Assembly: GCA_045631465.1 (NCBI GenBank)
Contig: JAZQUV010000018.1
Location: forward strand, 1 to 64,000
DNA: 64,000 nucleotides
From: Aphodosoma sp045631465
Lineage (GTDB): Bacteria; Bacteroidota; Bacteroidia; Bacteroidales; Paludibacteraceae
Reading direction: 5' to 3'
In this document: positions 33,494-42,647 of the stretch, piece by piece
Numbering within the stretch: the stretch's first letter is position 1
Layout: each line of letters opens with the position of its first letter
Program-made: the position numbers and the translations under genes
The notes under the pieces: generated by a model
Told to the model about the DNA's origin: nothing
The model's database searches: none
The model's input: the letters and a program-made list of their open reading frames with translations, nothing else

Positions 33494-35330
33494 CAGTATT
33501 TAAAACAGTAGTTTTCATTCGATTAAACAAATCTGTACGAGTTATCTCGCCAGTTAAATATTGCTCTATACACAAAGTGGCTATCGGGCAAGCCCACATT
33601 GAACCAAAACCTGCATTCTCAATAATTACAGCTATTGCTATTTGAGGATTTTCACGAGGAGCATAACCAAAAAATATTGAGTGTGGTTTCCCTCCTGAAT
33701 TATCGGTTGTACCGGTCTTACCACACATCGACACATTAGGCACTTTATAATAACGACCCGTACCATATTCACATACTCTCCACATTCCCTCTTGCACCAC
33801 TTCATAATGTTTCGCCTCAACATTTGCCTCATGTCGATGCGTCAACATAGAGTCACTTTTATTCAAATGGGGCGTAATATAATAACCACTATTGGCTATA
33901 ACGGCAACGGCATTTGCCAACTGTATCGGTGTCACCAACACTTCACCCTGACCAATTGAATTGGAACGAATAGTAGATGCCTTCCACCCTTTTTTACCAT
34001 ATATTTTATCATACGATTGTTCTCTATATATCGCTCCATCCTTTAATCCCACAATATCCGAATCTGTCCATTTAGGTCCTAAACCAAAACTCATTATATC
34101 ATTACGCCAAAGCGTATAATTCTTTTTGAAATCAAGATTATCCACTCCATATCCATCTCGCTCAAGTGTTGTTTTATACGCCAACCAAAAAAACGGATTA
34201 CAACTCTCTTGAATAGCCTCCTCTAGCGAAACTGGCGAACCATGATGGTGCGTACATTTTATAGGAGTTGACCCCGGTCCACTACAAGGAAATTTAGTAT
34301 GTTTAGTTATCCCACCCTCTTGCAAACATACCAATGCCTGCAATGTTTTAAATGTTGACCCTGGCGAATATTGACCCTGCACTGCTCTATTAAGCAATGG
34401 CTTAGTCTTATCCTTTTGCAATATCGGATAGTATTCCGAACGCAAGCGTCCAACCAACAACGACGGATTCCACGTCGGGTTTGATGCCATTGCCAAAATT
34501 TCTCCTGTCGCAGGCTCTATCGCCACAACGCTACCTATCTTACCTTGCAACAACTCTTCTGCCACCATCTGCAAATCAATATCCAACGTTGTTGTAATAT
34601 CAGTTCCTGATATTGGCATCACATCCTCCTCGCCATCTTTATATCTACCTTGAATTCTACCGCGAGAATCTCGCAATAAAATTTCAACACCATTCACCCC
34701 GCGCAACTCTTTCTCATACGACAATTCTAATCCATCAACTCCGGCATAGTCTCCCAATCTATACGTAGGATCACGTTCTATTTGTTTTTTATTCACCTCA
34801 CCAATCGACCCAAAAACATGAGCTCCACATGGATAACTATAATTACGCAATGTGCGACCCTGAACCGAAAAGCCTGGAAATTTACGCAAATGCTCTTGAA
34901 TCATAGCATAATCCTCTGGCGACAATTGTGTTATAAATCGCTGTGGTGTCAGCGACGAATATCCAGGATTCTTTCGCTTATCTTTAATATATTCAATACG
35001 CTCTACAAACTGTTCGTAAGTAATATCCAACAAATTACAAAGTTCAAGCGTATCAATTGGAGTTTTAGCCTTATGCAAAACATTCAAATCCTTCATCGTC
35101 ACCATCAAATCATAAGTCGGCTGATTATACACCAACAACTTACCATTTCTATCATATATCAACCCTCGAGAAGCATAAATCGGCTTACGATAAAAAGCAT
35201 TATCGTCAGCCGCTTCGCTATAGTCCTCAAACAATTGCAATTGCGCTAACCTTCCTACGAATATCGCAACAAAAAAAGCAAGAACTATATAAATTATTAT
35301 ACTCCTATCCTTATATTTATCATTCAACAT
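33477..35330 (-). CDS. mrdA: Penicillin-binding protein 2 (elongasome transpeptidase)
   Basis: A 617-residue class B PBP. One N-terminal transmembrane helix (about 10-30) is followed by the pedestal domain (YASRGLIYDRNGKLL) and the transpeptidase domain. Its motifs are SPGSTFK (catalytic Ser, SxxK), ESCNPFF (SxN) and GKTGTT (KTG). It crosslinks peptidoglycan during side-wall growth with RodA. It lies 3 bp after mreD and overlaps rodA, so the mre-mrd genes form one operon. Confidence 0.95.
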   Translation of the reverse strand: MLNDKYKDRSIIIYIVLAFFVAIFVGRLAQLQLFEDYSEAADDNAFYRKPIYASRGLIYDRNGKLLVYNQPTYDLMVTMKDLNVLHKAKTPIDTLELCNLLDITYEQFVERIEYIKDKRKNPGYSSLTPQRFITQLSPEDYAMIQEHLRKFPGFSVQGRTLRNYSYPCGAHVFGSIGEVNKKQIERDPTYRLGDYAGVDGLELSYEKELRGVNGVEILLRDSRGRIQGRYKDGEEDVMPISGTDITTTLDIDLQMVAEELLQGKIGSVVAIEPATGEILAMASNPTWNPSLLVGRLRSEYYPILQKDKTKPLLNRAVQGQYSPGSTFKTLQALVCLQEGGITKHTKFPCSGPGSTPIKCTHHHGSPVSLEEAIQESCNPFFWLAYKTTLERDGYGVDNLDFKKNYTLWRNDIMSFGLGPKWTDSDIVGLKDGAIYREQSYDKIYGKKGWKASTIRSNSIGQGEVLVTPIQLANAVAVIANSGYYITPHLNKSDSMLTHRHEANVEAKHYEVVQEGMWRVCEYGTGRYYKVPNVSMCGKTGTTDNSGGKPHSIFFGYAPRENPQIAIAVIIENAGFGSMWACPIATLCIEQYLTGEITRTDLFNRMKTTVLNTDVKKF

Positions 35331-35333
35331 ATC

Positions 35334-35825
35334 CTATTTTCTTATCTTTTCCAAAGTCAAAACTAACACTAAAGTAATCAACGAACTAACCAATGCTTTC
35401 AACAACACCATCCAAAAATACACCATCGAAAATGCTTCCAACCAAAACAACATCAAATGATGCACAAACACTATCAAAACTATATACTTCAAATAGTTCA
35501 CACCCATAGTCCTAAAACGAGGCATAATCCTATCTTGTTCTTCTTGTGTCGACACCAATCGCAATATATATGGTCGCAAAAATGCAATCATTGTTGTTGC
35601 CATCGCATGTATTCCCCATGTATTAGAAAAAACATCAATCAACAACCCCAACACAAATCCAATCACAATCAACGACATACGATTCATATGAATTGGCAGT
35701 GCTATTATAAAATAAACATATAAAAAAGGATTTATTACATGCGCAATTTGAATATTATTAAACAACAAGACTTGAAAAAAAACAAGCCCTACAAACCACG
35801 AAATAAATTCTATTGTATTTTTCAT
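35334..35825 (-). CDS. mreD: Rod-shape-determining membrane protein MreD
   Basis: A 163-residue protein with five or six hydrophobic helices, in the expected place between mreC and mrdA. The motifs INPFLYVYFIIALPIHMNR and GFVLGLLIDVFSNTWGIHAMA match Bacteroidota MreD. It overlaps mreC by 4 bp. It links MreC/MreB with the elongasome in the inner membrane. Confidence 0.9.
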   Translation of the reverse strand: MKNTIEFISWFVGLVFFQVLLFNNIQIAHVINPFLYVYFIIALPIHMNRMSLIVIGFVLGLLIDVFSNTWGIHAMATTMIAFLRPYILRLVSTQEEQDRIMPRFRTMGVNYLKYIVLIVFVHHLMLFWLEAFSMVYFWMVLLKALVSSLITLVLVLTLEKIRK

Positions 35826-36643
35826 TTTCCAATTGTTTTTTGAAGATCCGACAACTCATGCTTATTCTTATAAGAAGCAATTGTCACATACGAAAGCGAC
35901 TGAAAATCTACCGCAAGCGAAACATCTATATCACAAAACATCGTATGCTCTACTAACGACACTTTATCCACTGTACCTATCAAAATACCCTCTGGGAATA
36001 TTGCCGAAAAACCACTCGTCACTACCGAATCTCCTGCTACAACATTTGTATGATTTGGAATCTCTTCCAATTTTGCATAATTCGGATTTCTTCCCTTCCA
36101 TACCACTGGTCCCAAAACCTCATTACTCTTAATCTTTGCGCTTATAATCTGATCCGGATTTATTATTGGCAACACTACCGAGTAATTCTTACTAACGCGC
36201 AATACAACTCCAACAACTCCCTGCGGAGCAAAAACTCCCATATCTGCCTCTATTCCATGCTCACTTCCCTTGTCTACAATAATATAATTCTGCAAATCAT
36301 ATACACTATTATACACCACTTTTGCCGAAATATACTCTATATCTCCATCAACATCACTACAAATCGAATCAGAAAAATTAAACCTCGATCCAATATCCGA
36401 CATTTCACTACGCAAACGAGCATTCTCCTCTGCCAACAATCTATTCGCTTCTGCTAAACCAAAATAATCTGTTACCGATGTAGCAACACTATACGTCCAC
36501 GCTGACATTGTAGTCGCATAACGAAATGCTACCGAGCGTTGCAAATCATTCTTATTAACTACAAGCAAAAAAGCCAACAATTCTAAAACTACAAAAAGAA
36601 TAAAAGCCAAATGCTTATATAAAAAATCTAATATCTTATTCAT
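35822..36643 (-). CDS. mreC: Rod-shape-determining protein MreC
   Basis: A 273-residue bitopic protein. An N-terminal helix (about 10-28) and a coiled coil (about 60-85, NRLLAEENARLRSEMSD) precede the two beta-barrel domains typical of MreC (GVVGVVLRVSKNYSVVLPIINPDQ, NVVAGDSVVTSGFSAIFPEGILIGTV). It scaffolds the elongasome in the periplasm. The 116-bp gap from mreB contains GTCnGAC repeats. Confidence 0.92.
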   Translation of the reverse strand: MNKILDFLYKHLAFILFVVLELLAFLLVVNKNDLQRSVAFRYATTMSAWTYSVATSVTDYFGLAEANRLLAEENARLRSEMSDIGSRFNFSDSICSDVDGDIEYISAKVVYNSVYDLQNYIIVDKGSEHGIEADMGVFAPQGVVGVVLRVSKNYSVVLPIINPDQIISAKIKSNEVLGPVVWKGRNPNYAKLEEIPNHTNVVAGDSVVTSGFSAIFPEGILIGTVDKVSLVEHTMFCDIDVSLAVDFQSLSYVTIASYKNKHELSDLQKTIGK

Positions 36644-36686
36644 GCCTTTACTATATTAGCAATAAATATCAATACTACAACAAATA

Positions 36687-36740
36687 AGTCCGACCAATCC
36701 AACATGTCAGACAAGTCAGACAGTCGGACGGGTCGGACAA
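36687..36740. repeat. GTCnGAC repeat cluster between mreB and mreC
   Basis: Units agtccgacc, gtcagacaa, gtcagacag, gtcggacgg and gtcggacaa follow at about 10-bp spacing. A related cluster lies at 41925-41966 in the opposite orientation; both share gacgggtcggacaa. Confidence 0.7.
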
Positions 36741-36759
36741 TAACCTCTATCCTTATTTC

Positions 36760-37782
36760 TTATCTAAGCAAGAAACGGAATTTATCAATGTTTTTCAACG
36801 CAATACCCGTACCACGAGCCACCGAACGCAATGGATCCTCTGCCACATGGAACTGTATTTGAACTTTATCTGTCAAACGTTTAGCCAAACCTTTAAGCAA
36901 CGCTCCACCACCTGCAAGATAAATACCATTTGTAACCAAGTCGGCATACAACTCTGGCGGTGTCTCTTCCAATGCTGCAAGAATAGCTGTCTCTATCTTC
37001 GAAATCGATTTATCCAAACAGTGTGCTATCTCTTGATAAGAAACTGGCACTTCCATTGGCAATGCTGTAATACGATTAGGTCCTACAACCTTCATATCTG
37101 CTGGTGCATCATCACCCAAATCAATAAGCGCAGAACCAACCTCTTTCTTAATTCGCTCTGCCATCACCTCGCCTACTTTAATATTATGTTGACGGAACAT
37201 ATAGTCCATAATATCTTGCGTAAACGCATCTCCTGCCACACGAATCGACTTATCCGTAACAATACCACCCAACGAAATAACAGCAATCTCTGTAGTACCA
37301 CCACCGATATCAACCACCATATTACCCTCCGGTGCTTCTACATCAAGACCTATACCCAAAGCTGCTGCCATTGGTTCAAAAATCATATACACATCACGAC
37401 CTCCTGCATGCTCTGCCGAGTCACGCACCGCACGAATTTCAACCTCAGTACTACCTGATGGAATACCAATCACCATACGCAACGATGGAGTAAAAATATG
37501 ACCCTTATTCGGAATCATCTTTATCAATCCACGAATTAACAACTCCGCAGCATGGAAATCGGCAATAACACCATCACGCAAAGGACGAACTGTATAGATA
37601 TTAGGATTCTCCTTACCTCGCATTTGCGCAGCTTTAAAACCAATCGCCTCCAACTTCTCCGAACGCTTATCCAACGCCACTACCGAAGGTTGATCCACCA
37701 CGATTTTATCATTATGAATAATGACCGTATTCGCAGTTCCCAAGTCCATCGCTATCTCTTGTGTCAACGAAAATAAACCCAT
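36760..37782 (-). CDS. mreB: Rod-shape-determining actin homologue MreB
   Basis: A 340-residue cytoplasmic actin-like ATPase that guides cell-wall elongation. The phosphate-1 motif is DLGTANTVI, the phosphate-2 motif is MVVDIGGGTTEIAVIS and the adenosine motif is IYLAGGGALLKGL. Length is normal. It is first in the mreB-mreC-mreD-mrdA-rodA transcript, with a good -7 element 58 bases upstream. Confidence 0.97.
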   Translation of the reverse strand: MGLFSLTQEIAMDLGTANTVIIHNDKIVVDQPSVVALDKRSEKLEAIGFKAAQMRGKENPNIYTVRPLRDGVIADFHAAELLIRGLIKMIPNKGHIFTPSLRMVIGIPSGSTEVEIRAVRDSAEHAGGRDVYMIFEPMAAALGIGLDVEAPEGNMVVDIGGGTTEIAVISLGGIVTDKSIRVAGDAFTQDIMDYMFRQHNIKVGEVMAERIKKEVGSALIDLGDDAPADMKVVGPNRITALPMEVPVSYQEIAHCLDKSISKIETAILAALEETPPELYADLVTNGIYLAGGGALLKGLAKRLTDKVQIQFHVAEDPLRSVARGTGIALKNIDKFRFLLR

Positions 37783-37839
37783 TTTTTACCTAAATTTTTA
37801 AATTTTAAAACTTGAATTTTAACCTAAAATAATCTTTTG

Positions 37840-37870
37840 CAAAGTTACAAAAAAATCACACAAAAAACAA
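37840..37870 (-). promoter_or_regulatory. Promoter of the mreB operon
   Basis: On the minus strand TTG (37868-37870) and TAACTTTG (37840-37847) are 20 bp apart. Confidence 0.72.
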
Positions 37871-37881
37871 CTTTTTCCGCC

Positions 37882-39381
37882 CTATTTTTTTACACATTTT
37901 TTCAACAATGGAATCTCGCTCAATGGCAAATCTTTCTTTACCAAATAAACCAAAAATACCAACAGCAACACTGTGCGATAACCCATTCTCAACCAAAAGT
38001 TTGGCACTTCAACCATTGTTCCTGCCACCCACAATCCCGCAGTCAACAACACATACACACCTATGCTCTTCAACGGATACGACACTGCATAATATTTCTG
38101 TCCGATAAAATAACTCAACAACATCATCACTACATAGCTCACCAACGACGCGCTCGCACTCGCCCAATAACTATATTTTGGCACAAACACCACGTTGATT
38201 ATCAGCGTTATTACAAATCCCACTATCGAAAACCACGCACCCCATATCGTCTTATCAATCAATTTATACCACAACGAAAGATTATAAACCACCCCCTGCA
38301 CTAAATACGTTATCAACACAATCGGTATTATCTGCAAGCCCTCACGATACTGTGGTCCAAGCACATACTGAAACACATCCATATAAAACACCATCCCCAA
38401 AAATATCAACAACGCCGCAATTATATAGTATTTCATCGCATCGGCATAACTCTCTTTGCTATCTCTACTGCCATGCTTTGCAAACACAAACGGCTCATAC
38501 GCAAACCTAAACGCATACGTAAACATCATCATTATCATCGCTATCTTAAAACTTGCCCCATATATCCCCAACTGACGCATACCCTCCTCTGCATCGGGAT
38601 ATACCATCGGAAATATAATCTTATCCACTGTCTGATTCATAATACCCGCAATACCCAACAACAACAGTGGCAAACTATACCCCAACATCCTCTTCAACAA
38701 CGCCCAATCAAACGTCCACTTACCCACAAACACAAATGGCAACAACGCCAACGTCACCGACACCGTTGATATCACATTCGACACAAAAATATAACCCACT
38801 CCATACGACGGATTATAAAACCAATCTATCAACTCTGGCTTCCAATCCATTATCATCGGACATCCCACCAAAAAGAACAAATTACACCCGATGTTCACGA
38901 ATATCATAAACAATTTCAACGCCGCAAAGGTCAAAGGCCTATTCTTATATCGCAAATAACTGAACGGAATACTATCAAACGCATCCATCGCCACCGCCAC
39001 ACCGAGCATAGCAATAAACTCAGGATGAGCTCCATAACCCATCAAATCTGCCACATTCTGCCTAAACAACAAACACAACACCGCAAACACCACCGACGTC
39101 ACAGCCAACGACGTCAATGTTGTACTATACACCCTATTCGTCTTTTTTTCATCCTCGGCATCATTATTCACAAAACGGAAAAAACCCGTCTCCATCCCAT
39201 AGGTCAATATGATGATAACCAATGCAGTCCAAGCATAAAGATTAGTCACAATCCCATACTCCGACGCATCGGCCAACACATAACTATACAAAGGCACCAA
39301 ACACCAATTCAAAAACTTACCCACAATACTGCTCAATCCATAAATCGCAGTCTCCTTTGCCAACTGTTTCAATCCTGCCAT
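37882..39381 (-). CDS. Oligosaccharide flippase (Wzx/MATE-like, MVF superfamily)
   Basis: A 499-residue polytopic protein with twelve to fourteen predicted helices. The N-terminus KETAIYGLSSIVGKFLNWCLVPLYSYVL and the helix pattern match polysaccharide-biosynthesis flippases that move lipid-linked oligosaccharides across the inner membrane. The substrate is unknown. No glycosyltransferases are adjacent; the gene lies between mreB and ruvB, so it may act on lipid II-like or general cell-envelope precursors. Confidence 0.82.
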   Translation of the reverse strand: MAGLKQLAKETAIYGLSSIVGKFLNWCLVPLYSYVLADASEYGIVTNLYAWTALVIIILTYGMETGFFRFVNNDAEDEKKTNRVYSTTLTSLAVTSVVFAVLCLLFRQNVADLMGYGAHPEFIAMLGVAVAMDAFDSIPFSYLRYKNRPLTFAALKLFMIFVNIGCNLFFLVGCPMIMDWKPELIDWFYNPSYGVGYIFVSNVISTVSVTLALLPFVFVGKWTFDWALLKRMLGYSLPLLLLGIAGIMNQTVDKIIFPMVYPDAEEGMRQLGIYGASFKIAMIMMMFTYAFRFAYEPFVFAKHGSRDSKESYADAMKYYIIAALLIFLGMVFYMDVFQYVLGPQYREGLQIIPIVLITYLVQGVVYNLSLWYKLIDKTIWGAWFSIVGFVITLIINVVFVPKYSYWASASASLVSYVVMMLLSYFIGQKYYAVSYPLKSIGVYVLLTAGLWVAGTMVEVPNFWLRMGYRTVLLLVFLVYLVKKDLPLSEIPLLKKCVKK

Positions 39382-39556
39382 AATTCAATAAAAAAATATC
39401 TATTTTTAATTCCTCATTCCTAACTCCTCATTCCTCATTCAAACACACACTCTCATTGTGTATCGTCAACAACCTCACTCCTACCAAACAGCAACCTTTA
39501 CCCTACCTTCTTCATAGGATAACCCTACCTTCTCCATACCCACTCTCAGTGTGTAT
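39382..39556. repeat. Intergenic mosaic of short repeats before the flippase
   Basis: This gap holds attcctcattcc repeats, two incomplete copies of the AATACACACT palindrome (near 39442-39463 and 39541-39556), and an aacagcaacctttaccctacc segment also found near 55665. No promoter was recognised. Confidence 0.6.
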
Positions 39557-40576
39557 TCAATCAAAAAGCGACTGTTCCAAATCCCCTCTCGTACGCCCAA
39601 GATGCTTATATGCCAACTCTGTCACCTCACGACCACGAGGCGTTCTTTTTATGAAACCCTCTTTAATCAAGAATGGCTCATACACCTCCTCAATCGTGCC
39701 TGCATCCTCACTCATCGCTGTCGCAATCGTAGTCAATCCCACAGGGCCACCTTTGAACTTATCAATCATCGTCAACAATATCTTATTGTCGATTTCATCC
39801 AATCCATAACGGTCGATATTCAATGCCTCAAGTGCATAACAAGCAATAGTGCGATCGATTCTACCACTACCTTTCACTTGAGCAAAGTCGCGCACACGAC
39901 GCAACAAAGCATTCGCAATACGAGGCGTACCACGACTACGGCGTGCAATCTCTACCGCCGCCTCTCGCACTATCGGCACTTGCATTATTGCCGACGAACG
40001 CTCAATGATACCTACCAACACCTCGTCATCGTAGTATTCAAAGTGGCAATTTATACCAAAACGCGCACGCAACGGAGCAGTCAAAAGTCCACTACGCGTA
40101 GTAGCCCCAATCAACGTAAACGGTTCCAACTCTATCTGCACCGACCTTGCCGAAGGACCTTTATCAATCATAATATCAATACGATAGTCCTCCATTGCCG
40201 AGTACAAATACTCCTCCACCACCGGACTCAAACGATGTATCTCGTCAATAAACAACACATCATTGCGCTCCAACGACGTGAGTAGTCCCGCCAAATCGCC
40301 TGGTTTGTCCAACACCGGTCCCGATGTCAACTTAAACCCTACACCCAACTCATTAGCTATAATGTTACTCAACGTAGTTTTGCCAAGCCCCGGAGGTCCG
40401 TGCAACAATGTGTGGTCAAGACTCTCGCCACGCATACGCGCTGCCTGAACAAAGATGCTGAGGTTCTCAACCACCTTGTCCTGTCCCGCAAAATCGTCAA
40501 ACGACAACGGACGCAACGCCTTATCCAAATCACCCTCAGCCTCTCGCTTCGGATTATGTATATCAAATTCACTCAT
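39557..40576 (-). CDS. ruvB: Holliday junction branch-migration ATPase RuvB
   Basis: A 339-residue AAA+ motor that drives RuvA-bound Holliday junctions. Walker A is GPPGLGKTTLSNIIA, Walker B is VLFIDEIHRLSP, sensor 1 is IGATTRSGLLTAPLRARFG and the C-terminal winged helix includes GFIKRTPRGREVTELAY. The N-terminal LRPLSFDDFAGQ is conserved. A TTG two codons upstream (40582) is ignored in favour of the ATG at 40576. ruvA and ruvC are not nearby. Confidence 0.97.
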   Translation of the reverse strand: MSEFDIHNPKREAEGDLDKALRPLSFDDFAGQDKVVENLSIFVQAARMRGESLDHTLLHGPPGLGKTTLSNIIANELGVGFKLTSGPVLDKPGDLAGLLTSLERNDVLFIDEIHRLSPVVEEYLYSAMEDYRIDIMIDKGPSARSVQIELEPFTLIGATTRSGLLTAPLRARFGINCHFEYYDDEVLVGIIERSSAIMQVPIVREAAVEIARRSRGTPRIANALLRRVRDFAQVKGSGRIDRTIACYALEALNIDRYGLDEIDNKILLTMIDKFKGGPVGLTTIATAMSEDAGTIEEVYEPFLIKEGFIKRTPRGREVTELAYKHLGRTRGDLEQSLFD

Positions 40577-40583
40577 AATCAAT

Positions 40584-40626
40584 TAATAATTAAGAATTAA
40601 AAATTCCTCACTCCTCATTCCTCATT
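40584..40626. repeat. Repeat-rich gap between the ABC gene and ruvB
   Basis: attaataattaagaattaaa followed by attcctca-type units, similar to the repeats at 39405-39440. It runs into the 3-prime end of the ABC gene. Confidence 0.5.
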
Positions 40627-41321
40627 GTATAAAATATTCTCTCAATCGACCCATATTTCGCCACAAGCGCATCCTTCTCGCCCTGCTCAATCACATTACC
40701 CTTATTGATAACTATCACATCGTCGCACACTTGCTCCACCTCTTGCATAATATGAGTAGAAAATATCACCAATCTATCACGCCCCAAATCCTTAATCAAC
40801 TGACGAATTTCTATCAACTGATTAGGGTCGAGACCCGTAGTAGGTTCATCCAATATCAATACTCTCGGATTGTGTATAATCGCCGCCGCAATACCAACTC
40901 TCTGACGATAGCCTTTTGACAACTGCCCAATCTTCTTATTCGCCTCCACTGTCAACCCCGTGCGCTCAATCACGCCCTCAACAGTTTCTCTTCTCGCAAC
41001 ACCCTTCAAGCCATACACCTCTGCCACAAACTCCAAATACTCACGCACATACATATCTAAATACAACGGATTATGCTCAGGCAAATACCCCACCAATCGC
41101 TTCGTTGCCACATCATCCACCGCCACTCGCTTACCATCAATCAACACCTCGCCCTCATCTGCAGCAATATAACCCGTCACAATCTTCATAAGCGTAGACT
41201 TACCAGCACCATTCGGTCCCAACAATCCCACGATTCGACCAGCATCAAACTCTTGATTTATAGAGCACAACACTCGTTGAGCACCATAACTTTTCGATAT
41301 ATTTTTTATTTCCAATAACAT
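40608..41321 (-). CDS. ABC transporter ATPase, GldA-like
   Basis: A 237-residue ATP-binding subunit. Walker A is GPNGAGKSTLMKI, the signature is LSKGYRQRVGIAAAI and Walker B is VLILDEPTTGLDPNQ. The sequence GYLPEHNPLYLDMYVREYLEFVAEVYGLKG matches GldA, the ATPase tied to gliding and T9SS genetics in flavobacteria but also present in non-gliding Bacteroidales. The product is about 60 residues shorter than typical GldA, ending soon after the D-loop region. No gldF or gldG permease gene is adjacent, so the partner is unknown. Confidence 0.85.
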   Translation of the reverse strand: MLLEIKNISKSYGAQRVLCSINQEFDAGRIVGLLGPNGAGKSTLMKIVTGYIAADEGEVLIDGKRVAVDDVATKRLVGYLPEHNPLYLDMYVREYLEFVAEVYGLKGVARRETVEGVIERTGLTVEANKKIGQLSKGYRQRVGIAAAIIHNPRVLILDEPTTGLDPNQLIEIRQLIKDLGRDRLVIFSTHIMQEVEQVCDDVIVINKGNVIEQGEKDALVAKYGSIERIFYTMRNEE

Positions 41322-41348
41322 ACTCTACATTGATATTATTATAACGTG

Positions 41349-41356
41349 CAAAGTTA
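41349..41356 (-). promoter_or_regulatory. -7 element of the GldA-like gene
   Basis: On the minus strand TAACTTTG lies 27 bases before the start codon. It faces a divergent TAACTTTG for the plus-strand gene; four aatttca heptamers lie between the two. Confidence 0.72.
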
Positions 41357-41401
41357 CTAAAAAATTTCAAATTTCAAATTTCAAATTTCAACTTTTTTTC
41401 G

Positions 41402-41409
41402 TAACTTTG
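41402..41409 (+). promoter_or_regulatory. -7 element directly before the gene at 41418
   Basis: TAACTTTG ends only 8 bases before the ATG at 41418, so the transcript would have almost no leader. Confidence 0.68.
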
Positions 41410-41417
41410 CACTCTAT

Positions 41418-41816
41418 ATGAAAAGAAGACAACAAACACATATCCTAACACTCATCATTGCAATGGTCATCGGCATTGCAACCACCTTTGTTGTCTCTAT
41501 CTTCACTACCGAATACGCCAAAGTTGTATGCCAAACTATAGAAAATAGCGAACACCAAGAACAACAAAAACCGCTATTCTCTCAACTATCGGCACTCAAC
41601 ATACAAATCACGGCAAACAATAGCAAACTGCCGACCTTCACAACTCAAACTTTGGCAAAACGAGTATCGACACAGTCGACACTCAACAACCTGCTCATAT
41701 TAGCAAATAGTATAATACACAACATCTTACACGAGAACAACTGTAGCCATATCCTATCTTACAGTCATCGTCCTCCGCTGTATTATATCTTTGCATTACA
41801 TCGTATGCGGAATTAG
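41418..41816 (+). CDS. Hypothetical membrane-anchored protein (132 residues)
   Basis: A short protein with one N-terminal transmembrane helix (about 9-30, HILTLIIAMVIGIATTFVVSIF), probably an uncleaved anchor, and a polar periplasmic region without recognised motifs apart from four scattered cysteines and histidines. Codon use fits the region. The promoter is so close to the ATG that the message may be leaderless. I do not recognise the family. Confidence 0.6.
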   Translation: MKRRQQTHILTLIIAMVIGIATTFVVSIFTTEYAKVVCQTIENSEHQEQQKPLFSQLSALNIQITANNSKLPTFTTQTLAKRVSTQSTLNNLLILANSIIHNILHENNCSHILSYSHRPPLYYIFALHRMRN

Positions 41817-41924
41817 CCTCCGCCCTCCCCCCTAAATAAAACACACACATTTTTTAGTAGCAAGTCGCAAGTAACAAGTCGCAAGAATATGTTACACAAC
41901 TTGTTACACTCTATTTATTCTATC

Positions 41925-41966
41925 AACTTGTCAGACCAGTCCGACTTGTCCGACCCGTCAGACTTA
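41925..41966. repeat. GTCnGAC repeat cluster, second copy
   Basis: cttgtcagaccagtccgact continues with tgtccgacc and cgtcagact units at 10-bp spacing, the reverse complement of the type seen at 36687-36740. A direct repeat containing caagtcgcaa (41867-41892) lies just before it. Confidence 0.7.
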
Positions 41967-41992
41967 TATACTAACACTAACAAAAAAACTAA

Positions 41993-42496
41993 ATGAAAAA
42001 TAATAATATTCCGGAAAACCTTCTCGAAGGTCTCAACACAACAGAAAAGCGCAATAGCGCATCAATCGTCAAAACACTTGTATATCTTGTAGTTGCAGTG
42101 GCAGCAACATGCTCACTCGTCTTCATCAAAGATAGCAAATCATCAATCTATATGCTTATGGGTATCGTGACAGCATTTGGCTACATCATGGCAGTATGCG
42201 TTCTAATCTTCGCTCATAAAGATATTCTCTGCGAAGGCAAACGTCTCAATGGACACACACTATATTTCGACACAGCCAACGCTAACGTTGAAAAAGCCAT
42301 TGCATCAAAAGACGCCAAAGCATTGAAAAACTACAAAAACGAAAGCGAAAATGGTCTTAAACTCGAATTGGCTTACTCAGACGACCTCAGCATCGCACGC
42401 TATCGTCTCTATCGCTACATCCCATTCGAATTCCAACCAGATAGCGAAATCATCGAGCTCAATGCAGAACAAGTTAAAGTGTTAACACAACTTTAA
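41993..42496 (+). CDS. Hypothetical two-helix membrane protein (167 residues)
   Basis: Two adjacent transmembrane helices (about 27-46 and 52-75) are followed by a cytoplasmic domain of about 90 residues (LYFDTANANVEKAIASKDAKALKNYK and SIARYRLYRYIPFEFQPDSE). The layout resembles conserved unnamed Bacteroidales membrane proteins. No catalytic motif is seen. The gene ends at a strong long-loop hairpin. Confidence 0.68.
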   Translation: MKNNNIPENLLEGLNTTEKRNSASIVKTLVYLVVAVAATCSLVFIKDSKSSIYMLMGIVTAFGYIMAVCVLIFAHKDILCEGKRLNGHTLYFDTANANVEKAIASKDAKALKNYKNESENGLKLELAYSDDLSIARYRLYRYIPFEFQPDSEIIELNAEQVKVLTQL

Positions 42497-42513
42497 TACA
42501 CAAAACAAATAAA

Positions 42514-42582
42514 AGCACGGAAGTCACATTTTTCATAATCAAAAAGTTTAAAGTTAAAAGTTTCCACCGACTTCCGTGCTTT
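42514..42582 (+). terminator. Long-loop hairpin after the two-helix protein gene
   Basis: aaagcacggaagtc and gacttccgtgcttt form a 14-bp perfect stem around about 41 bases. The loop itself contains aaagtttaaagttaaaagtt. It is probably a terminator or a stem with inserted repeat. Confidence 0.75.
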
Positions 42583-42590
42583 ACAATAAC

Positions 42591-42620
42591 AATAGGCTAA
42601 CCCTACAAGGTTAGCCTATT
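42591..42620. terminator. Hairpin between converging genes, likely topB terminator
   Basis: aataggctaacc and ggttagcctatt form a perfect 12-bp stem with loop ctacaa. It lies 28 bases beyond the topB stop. T-runs are modest. Confidence 0.78.
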
Positions 42621-42647
42621 GTATTTATATAATCTTTTGTTACATAA

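Noticed and set aside
40608..41321. Evidence for gliding motility from the GldA-like gene
   Set aside because: Only the ATPase is present, shorter than usual and without gldF/gldG; GldA homologues are common in non-gliding Bacteroidales.
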